Source: Fidelibacterota bacterium
GTDB taxonomy: Bacteria; Marinisomatota; Marinisomatia; Marinisomatales; Marinisomataceae
Assembly: GCA_012963075.1 (NCBI GenBank)
Contig: DTWI01000053.1
Location: 1 to 12,782, forward strand
Reading direction: 5' to 3'
DNA length: 12,782 nucleotides
Positions within the stretch are counted from its first letter, which is position 1, and each line of letters opens with the position of its first letter. Position numbers and translations under genes: made by a program. Positions 1 to 5,281 of the stretch are shown piece by piece. The notes below the pieces were generated by a model that saw nothing but the letters and a program-made list of their open reading frames with translations, was not told where the DNA came from and searched no databases.

Positions 1-102
1 AAATCTGCTCGCACTACACTAAGGGCCATTGATTTCATTGGGTCAATCCTGCTCACTACGGTACTCCACCACAGCGACGTGAAACTGGCGTGGCAAAGCA
101 AT
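1..102. other. Unassigned G+C-richer segment at the left edge
   Basis: I count 51 G or C in the first 100 bases, against about 30% in the adjoining topA gene, and the change is abrupt near position 100. On the plus strand, frame 1 stays open from the window edge to a TAA at 115-117 (38 codons), so this could be the tail of a gene that begins outside. Frame 3 is open from just after a TGA near 30 to a TAA near 102 and reads ...HWVNPAHYGTPPQRRETG... That faintly recalls the C-terminal end of IS3-type integrase-core transposases. On the minus strand one frame is also open throughout. None of the three is long enough to identify. A structured RNA or a degraded mobile element are alternatives. Confidence 0.35.
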
Positions 103-132
103 AATTTATATATATAATTATATATATAAATT
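103..132. repeat. Perfect 30-nt A/T-only palindrome
   Basis: Every base from 103 to 117 pairs with its mirror position from 132 down to 118. The segment is made only of A and T and centres on AATT at 116-119. A run of T follows directly (131-135). As RNA it could form a weak hairpin plus U-tract and end transcription from the left. As DNA it is a symmetric, easily melted element 43 nt ahead of the topA start. The palindrome is seen directly; its role is inference. Confidence 0.8.
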
Positions 133-133
133 T

Positions 134-161
134 TTGACAATTAACATACAAAGGATGTAAG
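134..161 (+). promoter_or_regulatory. Candidate sigma70-like promoter of the topA cluster
   Basis: A perfect -35 hexamer TTGACA lies at 134-139, followed after a 16-nt spacer by TGTAAG at 156-161, which matches four of six bases of the -10 consensus TATAAT. A transcript would start near 168, giving a leader of only about 7 nt before the topA ATG at 175. That fits the absence of a well-placed Shine-Dalgarno sequence; an AAGGA at 151-155 is about 20 nt upstream, too far to serve. It overlaps the end of the A/T palindrome. In this AT-rich sequence chance matches are likely. Confidence 0.35.
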
Positions 162-174
162 TTGATTTCCTAAA

Positions 175-2610
175 ATGTCAAATCAAGAAAAACTACTAAT
201 TATTGTTGAGTCACCTTCCAAAACAAAAACAATAAGCAAATATATAAATCATGCTAAAGTAATAGCCAGTATTGGCCATTTTAAAGACTTACCAAAGAAA
301 GAATTAGGAATCGACATTAAGAATGATTTTGCTATGAAGATTGAAACTATAGCTGATAGGAAAAAATTTATAACCGAGCTAAAAAATGAAACTAAAAAGG
401 CTGATAGGATCTTAATTGCTACAGATCCAGACAGAGAAGGTGAGGCTATTGCTGCACATATTGCTGAAGAAATTAATAAAGATGTTGAACGTGTAGAATT
501 CACAGAAATAACAAAAAATGCTGTGGTGGAGGCAATAAATAATAGTAGAGAAATAAATTACAATTTAGTAGATGCACAAAGAGCTAGAAGAGTAATCGAT
601 CGATTAGTAGGATTTATGTTTTCTCCTATTCTATGGCAAACATTAAGAAACTTAAAAGTAAAAGGGCTCTCTGCCGGAAGAGTTCAATCGGTAGCATTAA
701 AATTATTGGTAGAACGTGAAAAGGAACGTAACAAATTTATTAAAAACAAATTTTTTGCAATCGAAGCAGAGCTTATTGAAGAAAGTAGTAATAAAAATTT
801 CAAAGCTAGACTTACTCACTACAATCAACAAGAAGTTGCAACAAGTAATGATTTTAGCAAATTTGATAGTGGTGTAAAAAATCAAAATCTTCTCTTGATT
901 AATACAGAAAAAGCAGAAGAAATCAAGAAAGAATCGAATAAAAATCCTTGGAAAATTGTAGACATTGAATCAAAAGCAACCTCTAGTTCTTCTCCTCCTC
1001 CATTTACAACTAGTACTCTTCAACAAGATGCTTCAAGAAAATTTGGATATTCTCCAAAAAAAACAATGTTTATTGCACAAAAATTATACGAACAGGGATT
1101 TATAACTTATATGAGAACAGATTCTACCAATCTTTCAAGTGAAGCGTTATCTGCTGCAAAACATTTCATCGAAAATAAATTTGGCAAAAAATTTCTTCCA
1201 GATTCATTTAATATATATAAAACAAAAGTTGCTAATGCACAAGAAGCCCATGAAGCAATTAGGCCAGCAGGAAGAGCTTTTAAAGAAACAAATGAAATCG
1301 CTAGTATTTTAGGTAAAGATGAATCACAATTATATGATTTAATTTTAAACCGTACATTGGCTTCTCAAATGAAAGCTGCTGAATATATACGTACTAATGT
1401 TACAATCAAAAATGGAAAATCTATTTATAAAGCAAATGGCAATGTAACCAAATTTAAAGGATATACTGCTGCATATGAACAATCTCTAGGAAGAAATCAA
1501 AAATCTGCTGTTAGTTCCCTTCCTACTTTATCACAATCTTCTAAAATTAAACATGAAACAATATCATCTGAGGAAAAAACTACTATTCCTCCTAGAAGAT
1601 TTTCTGAAGCAATGTTAGTAAAAGAAATGGAAACAAGAGGAATTGGTCGTCCTTCAACTTATTCGTCAATATTAGATAAAATTGTATCCAAAAAATATGT
1701 TACCAAAAAAAATAAAACATTGATTCCAACATTTATAGGAATTGCTATTACTCAATTATTAGAAAATCATTATTTAGCACTTTTCAATGAACAGTTTACA
1801 GCAACTATGGAAAGAAAGTTAGATGCTATTTCTCGATCTGAAAATAGCTATTTAGATATTTTAAAAGAATTTTATTATGGTACAGAAACATATCAAGGAG
1901 TTGAAAAATTATTAGAGGAAAAAGTAGATGTTCAAAAAGCATGTACTATTCCTATTGCAAACGATATAGATGTTAGAATAGGACAATATGGACCATTTAT
2001 TCAAATAAATGATAAAAATATTACGATTCCTGAAGATTTATTTCTTGGAGACTTAAACAGTGAAACAGTTAAAGATCTTATCGCATTACAAGACCAGGAT
2101 AATATTATTGGAAAATCTGACAATGGAGAATCTATTTTATTAAAAGTTGGAAGATATGGTCCTTATCTTGAACTATCAGATTCCAAAACAAGAAAGTCTA
2201 TTCCAAAAAGCATCGGGGTCGACAATGTAACAGAAAAAATTGCAAATGATCTTCTCAATTTACCTAAAAATCTTGGGCAAAACCCTGAAACAACAGAAGA
2301 TGTTTTCGTCGACTTTGGAAGATATGGTCCTTATGTCAAATGCGGTAAAACAAACGCCTCAATGAAAGCCAATGATAATCCATTAACAATTACTTTGGAT
2401 GATGCTATAGAACTTATTAAGAACAGAAAAGCAAAATTTGAACCCAAAGTTTTAGGAATAGATTCTGAAACAAAAAAAGAAATTCTAATCAAAACGGGAA
2501 GATTTGGACCCTATGTAACAGATGGCAATAAAAATGTATCATTAAAAGGATACAAAATAGATGAAGTAACATTAGAAGAAAGTATTAAATTATTATCAGA
2601 AAAAAAGTAG
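175..2610 (+). CDS. topA: DNA topoisomerase I (type IA), without zinc fingers
   Basis: This enzyme relaxes negative supercoils by cutting one DNA strand through a transient 5'-phosphotyrosine link. The N-terminal Toprim domain begins with LLIIVESPSKTKTI (residues 7-20) and carries the metal-binding DPDREGEAI (84-92). Further landmarks are RARRVIDRLVGF (136-147), GLSAGRVQSVAL (164-175), the active site FITYMRTDS with catalytic Tyr312, AQEAHEAIRP (355-364) and GIGRPSTYSSIL (489-500). The 811-residue length is normal. The C-terminus has no Cys4 zinc ribbons (only isolated Cys590 and Cys723). Instead it carries four repeats of the form G-[QR]-[YF]-G-P-[YF] near residues 603-608, 659-664, 715-720 and 775-780, the topoisomerase C-terminal repeat used by many non-proteobacterial enzymes. 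It is the first gene of a compact plus-strand cluster and its stop overlaps the ccmH start. The ATG at 175 is chosen because the Toprim motif follows at once. Confidence 0.97.
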   Translation: MSNQEKLLIIVESPSKTKTISKYINHAKVIASIGHFKDLPKKELGIDIKNDFAMKIETIADRKKFITELKNETKKADRILIATDPDREGEAIAAHIAEEINKDVERVEFTEITKNAVVEAINNSREINYNLVDAQRARRVIDRLVGFMFSPILWQTLRNLKVKGLSAGRVQSVALKLLVEREKERNKFIKNKFFAIEAELIEESSNKNFKARLTHYNQQEVATSNDFSKFDSGVKNQNLLLINTEKAEEIKKESNKNPWKIVDIESKATSSSSPPPFTTSTLQQDASRKFGYSPKKTMFIAQKLYEQGFITYMRTDSTNLSSEALSAAKHFIENKFGKKFLPDSFNIYKTKVANAQEAHEAIRPAGRAFKETNEIASILGKDESQLYDLILNRTLASQMKAAEYIRTNVTIKNGKSIYKANGNVTKFKGYTAAYEQSLGRNQKSAVSSLPTLSQSSKIKHETISSEEKTTIPPRRFSEAMLVKEMETRGIGRPSTYSSILDKIVSKKYVTKKNKTLIPTFIGIAITQLLENHYLALFNEQFTATMERKLDAISRSENSYLDILKEFYYGTETYQGVEKLLEEKVDVQKACTIPIANDIDVRIGQYGPFIQINDKNITIPEDLFLGDLNSETVKDLIALQDQDNIIGKSDNGESILLKVGRYGPYLELSDSKTRKSIPKSIGVDNVTEKIANDLLNLPKNLGQNPETTEDVFVDFGRYGPYVKCGKTNASMKANDNPLTITLDDAIELIKNRKAKFEPKVLGIDSETKKEILIKTGRFGPYVTDGNKNVSLKGYKIDEVTLEESIKLLSEKK

Positions 2611-2960
2611 TGAAAAGTTTAATCTTAATCATTTCCATAAGTAATATTGTGTTCGGATATCAATCCTCGCTAGAGGAAAGACTCTATAAATTAAATCGAG
2701 AATTAATGTGTCCTGTCTGCGAAGGACTTACTTTGGAACAATCTCAATCAAGTATTGCAATTGAGATGAGAGAAGAAATTAAAAAAATGGTTATTAAAGG
2801 AATGACTGATGATGAAATTAAAAACTACTATGTTGAAAAATATGGACTCAATATTCTTGATATTCCTCCTGCAAGTGGATTTAATTTATTAATGTGGATT
2901 ATTCCAATTATTTTTGGATTATTTGGTATAACAATATTATACAAGTATTTTTTCGATTAA
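2610..2960 (+). CDS. ccmH: Cytochrome c biogenesis thiol protein, CcmH/NrfF family
   Basis: CcmH proteins are membrane-anchored, periplasm-facing proteins that keep the heme-binding cysteines of apocytochrome c reduced and hand the chain to the heme ligation complex. The 116-residue protein has a short N-terminal hydrophobic signal (about residues 2-16), the family signature LMCPVC with the redox pair Cys34 and Cys37, the conserved helical segment through residue 84 including the family's G-x-[ST]-D-x-E-I-like stretch (GMTDDEIKNYYVEKYG), and one transmembrane helix at about 89-113. The start is GTG; its G is the last base of the topA stop codon (TAGTG), which implies translational coupling. 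The only nearby in-frame ATG (residue 33) would cut into the CPVC motif. No other ccm gene is visible here, so the rest of the maturation system must lie elsewhere. Family assignment is strong; the partners are not seen. Confidence 0.9.
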   Translation: MKSLILIISISNIVFGYQSSLEERLYKLNRELMCPVCEGLTLEQSQSSIAIEMREEIKKMVIKGMTDDEIKNYYVEKYGLNILDIPPASGFNLLMWIIPIIFGLFGITILYKYFFD

Positions 2961-2969
2961 ATTATTCTA

Positions 2970-4400
2970 ATGAGTGAAAAACATTTAGATAAAATTATCT
3001 CTCTTTGCAAAAGAAGAGGTTTTGTATTCCCTAATTCTGAAATCTATGGCGGATTAAAAGCATCTTATGATTATGGACCAATGGGTGTTGAATTAAAAAA
3101 ATCAATTTCAGAGTTGTGGTGGAAAGAAATGACTCAACTTCATCAAAATATTGTCGGTATTGATAGTGCAATTATGGTCCATCCAGATGTATGGAAAGCA
3201 AGTGGACATATAGAAAATTTTAATGACCCAATGACAGATAATAAAGATAACAAAAAAAGATATCGAGTTGATGATTTACTATATCAACAAAAAAATAAAG
3301 TAATTGATACTTTATGCGATTCTTTAAACATCAAAAATACTAACGATAATTCTATTTTTGATCAAATTGCACATACACTTCTTAATAAAGGATCTGATGG
3401 TGAAGGAATATTGGAAAAAGCGGGAGTTGTAGATCCCCATTCAGGTTCAGTTGGAAAATGGACAATACCAGTTCAATTTAATTTAATGTTTAAAACTGAT
3501 TCAGGTCCATCAGAAAAAACTGGAAAAGAAATTTATTTACGTCCAGAAACTGCACAAGGAATTTTTATCAACTATCTTTTAATTCAAAATAGTATGCGCT
3601 TAAAAATACCATTTGGTATTGCACAGATTGGAAAGGTATTTCGAAATGAAATTGTTGCAAGAAATTTCATTTTTAGAACAAGAGAATTTGAACAAATGGA
3701 AATGCAATATTTTGTTCACCCATCAAAAGACAAAGAAAACATTGAATTATGGAAACAAAAGAGATTTGATTTTTATTTAAATCAATTGGGAATTAGTAAA
3801 TCTAATCTTCAATTTTATCAACATGATGATACAGAATTAGCTCATTATGCAAAAGACGCATATGATATTCAGTATAAATTTCCATTTGGTTGGGGGGAAA
3901 TTGAAGGAATTCATAATCGTACAGATTTTGATTTAAAACAACATGAAAAGCTTTCCGGTAAAAATATGACATATTTTGATTCTGCAAACGATAAAAAATA
4001 TCATCCTTATATTATTGAAACATCTGCTGGGTTAAATAGGGTATTTCTAATGGTTCTATGTAACGCTTACTTTGAAGACACGGAAAATAACCGTGTTGTA
4101 TTAAAGCTTCCATTTGCACTAGCTCCGAATAAAGCTGTTATATGTCCTCTTGTTAAAAAGGATAATTTACCTGAAAGAGCTATGAACATTTTTAGTAATT
4201 TAAATAAACAATATCCATGTATATATGATGAACAAGGATCTATTGGAAAACGTTATTATCGTCAAGATGAAGCAGGAACTCCTTTTGGAATAACTATCGA
4301 TCATCAAACCCTTGAGGATAATACCGTTACTATTCGAGAACGAGATTCAATGAAACAAACTCGAATTAACGAAAATAAAATCAGCGATTTCTTAAAATAA
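2970..4400 (+). CDS. glyQS: Glycine--tRNA ligase, single-chain (alpha2) class II type
   Basis: Charges tRNA-Gly with glycine in the cytoplasm. At 476 residues it matches the homodimeric form of bacteria such as Thermus, and of archaea and eukaryotes, not the separate alpha and beta chains of Escherichia coli. Visible landmarks are the N-terminal catalytic start KRRGFVFPNSEIYGG (14-28), YDYGPMGVELK (33-43), the glycine/ATP pocket RPETAQGIF (191-199), motif 2 with FRNEIVARNFIFRTREFEQ (224-242), and motif 3 ETSAGLNRVF (350-359). An anticodon-binding domain follows from about 380 to the end, with DEAGTPFGITID (433-444) and TIRERDS (454-460). It begins 9 nt after ccmH and ends 6 nt before the next gene, so it is probably translated from a shared mRNA. 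There is no room for a T-box leader, which often controls this gene in Firmicutes. An ATG at 2970 is supported by the N-terminal match. Confidence 0.96.
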   Translation: MSEKHLDKIISLCKRRGFVFPNSEIYGGLKASYDYGPMGVELKKSISELWWKEMTQLHQNIVGIDSAIMVHPDVWKASGHIENFNDPMTDNKDNKKRYRVDDLLYQQKNKVIDTLCDSLNIKNTNDNSIFDQIAHTLLNKGSDGEGILEKAGVVDPHSGSVGKWTIPVQFNLMFKTDSGPSEKTGKEIYLRPETAQGIFINYLLIQNSMRLKIPFGIAQIGKVFRNEIVARNFIFRTREFEQMEMQYFVHPSKDKENIELWKQKRFDFYLNQLGISKSNLQFYQHDDTELAHYAKDAYDIQYKFPFGWGEIEGIHNRTDFDLKQHEKLSGKNMTYFDSANDKKYHPYIIETSAGLNRVFLMVLCNAYFEDTENNRVVLKLPFALAPNKAVICPLVKKDNLPERAMNIFSNLNKQYPCIYDEQGSIGKRYYRQDEAGTPFGITIDHQTLEDNTVTIRERDSMKQTRINENKISDFLK

Positions 4401-4406
4401 AGATTT

Positions 4407-5135
4407 ATGAGATCAGGAAACCCAGCTCTTAATAGCAAAACATTTTCATCCACTATAAATACATTTGCTGAACAACCAATGACAATTGATGGCACCGTTA
4501 ATAAAACAGCATTAAGCTTGTTGCTTTTAATGACATCTGCTATTTATACCTGGAATAATCCTGAATTATCCTTGATGTTGTTTTTACCGATTGTTATCTC
4601 TACTTTTATTCTCTTATTAATCACTATTTTTAACAAGAAAGCAGCTCCTTATACGGTTCCAATATATTGCTTATTAGAAGGAGGGCTTTTGGGAGGAATT
4701 TCTGCCTGGGCTAATGCTATGTATCCTGGAATTGCTAATCAAGCTATATGTCTTACTTTTGGCATTTTAGCTGCTCTTTTGATGTTATATAAAAGCAAGC
4801 TTATTGCGGTAACAGATAATTTTAGACTTGGAATTTTTGCAGCTACATTTGGCATTTTTATTGTGTATATGCTAAACATGCTTTTGTCTTTATTCGGAGT
4901 TTCGTTCATGGGGCCCTTATTTGCAAATGGGTTAACGGGTATTCTATTCTCTGTCTTTGTCGTTGGTATTGCATCTTTGAATCTAGTACTGGACTTTGAT
5001 TTTATTGAACAAGGTGCAAGTCAAGGCGCTCCAAAGTATATGGAATGGTATGGCGCTTTTGGACTAATGATTACGTTAATTTGGCTTTATATTGAAATTT
5101 TAAATCTCTTAATGAAACTACGAAGCAGACGATAA
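4407..5135 (+). CDS. Bax inhibitor-1/YccA-like integral membrane protein
   Basis: The 242-residue protein begins with the characteristic MRSGNPALNSKTF and MTIDGTVNKTALSLLLL segments of the bacterial Bax1-I group (the long-N-terminus relatives of YccA and YetJ). About seven hydrophobic helices can be drawn at roughly 35-49, 53-75, 83-103, 112-128, 142-164, 172-196 and 214-237. Acidic residues in the last third (Asp196, Asp198, Glu201) sit where family members carry the aspartates linked to pH-dependent calcium leak in YetJ. I have not aligned them, so that equivalence is tentative. The role in this organism is unknown. It starts 6 nt after glyQS and closes the four-gene cluster. No convincing terminator follows; only a weak AAAAG/CTTTT stem lies just after the stop. 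Confidence 0.85.
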   Translation: MRSGNPALNSKTFSSTINTFAEQPMTIDGTVNKTALSLLLLMTSAIYTWNNPELSLMLFLPIVISTFILLLITIFNKKAAPYTVPIYCLLEGGLLGGISAWANAMYPGIANQAICLTFGILAALLMLYKSKLIAVTDNFRLGIFAATFGIFIVYMLNMLLSLFGVSFMGPLFANGLTGILFSVFVVGIASLNLVLDFDFIEQGASQGAPKYMEWYGAFGLMITLIWLYIEILNLLMKLRSRR

Positions 5136-5191
5136 AAGCCTGTTTCTTTTAAGATATTGACATTCAGCTCGTCTTACAATAACTTATACGG

Positions 5192-5222
5192 ACTAAGGGT
5201 TAAAGCGCCCTATACTAAGGGT
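5192..5222 (+). repeat. Two direct copies of ACTAAGGGT, 22 bp apart
   Basis: ACTAAGGGT occurs at 5192-5200 and again at 5214-5222. The start-to-start distance of 22 bp is about two helical turns, so a dimeric protein could contact both copies from the same face of the DNA. They lie just upstream of the candidate promoter of the receptor gene. The repeat is seen directly; an operator role is inference. The eight-base core ACTAAGGG also occurs at 18-25 in the unexplained left-edge segment. Confidence 0.5.
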
Positions 5223-5223
5223 G

Positions 5224-5241
5224 TATCCTTATATTTGGATA
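5224..5241 (+). repeat. Small inverted repeat TATCC/GGATA
   Basis: TATCC at 5224-5228 pairs with GGATA at 5237-5241 across an 8-nt loop. The loop and the right arm contain the TATATTTG promoter-like motif. It may be a protein-binding dyad or a chance feature; five base pairs are too few to decide. Confidence 0.35.
5230..5237 (+). promoter_or_regulatory. Candidate Bacteroidetes-type -7 promoter element
   Basis: TATATTTG matches the TAnnTTTG element recognised by the Bacteroidetes primary sigma factor at every fixed position. A start about 7 nt downstream (near 5244) would leave a leader of roughly 38 nt to the ATG at 5282, which is reasonable. The matching -33 TTTG was not found at the expected distance, so the assignment is weak. 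Use of this motif would also depend on the organism being on the Bacteroidetes side of the tree. Confidence 0.3.
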
Positions 5242-5270
5242 GAAAAATATTTTAAATATGTACATAAAAA

Positions 5271-5276
5271 AAGGAA
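5271..5276 (+). promoter_or_regulatory. Ribosome binding site deciding the receptor start
   Basis: AAGGAA lies 5 nt before the ATG at 5282 and inside the reading frame that would begin at the earlier ATG (5258). It also places the signal peptide at the true N-terminus, so 5282 is preferred over 5258. Confidence 0.65.
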
Positions 5277-5281
5277 AAAAA

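Larger units (their letters stand above)
5136..5281. other. Intergenic leader of the TonB receptor gene
   Basis: This 146-nt gap separates the topA cluster from the receptor gene. It contains the paired repeat at 5192-5222, a small inverted repeat at 5224-5241, a Bacteroidetes-like -7 motif at 5230-5237 and a Shine-Dalgarno sequence at 5271-5276. It also has a TTGACA at 5157-5162 for which no well-spaced -10 partner is present (TACAAT at 5175-5180 is only 12 nt away) and a TATACT at 5211-5216 without a recognisable -35. I see no coding region or known riboswitch in it. Confidence 0.6.

Noticed and set aside
1..102. tRNA, tmRNA, RNase P RNA or SRP RNA at the left edge
   Set aside because: I looked for the T-loop, CCA end, tmRNA 5' region and SRP GGAAG core and saw none. 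Another RNA class is not excluded.
249..503. Minus-strand open frame of 84 codons inside topA
   Set aside because: It lies wholly opposite the conserved Toprim domain of topA and has no recognisable motif; it is a shadow of the real gene.
2961..2969. T-box riboswitch for glycyl-tRNA synthetase
   Set aside because: Only 9 nt separate it from ccmH, and no specifier stem or T-box sequence is present.
5157..5180. TTGACA ... TACAAT as the receptor promoter
   Set aside because: The hexamers are good, but the 12-nt spacer is too short for a sigma70 promoter.
5258..5281. Earlier ATG for the TonB receptor (8 more residues)
   Set aside because: The extra residues MYIKKGKK overlap the Shine-Dalgarno sequence, and the ATG at 5282 gives a standard signal peptide.
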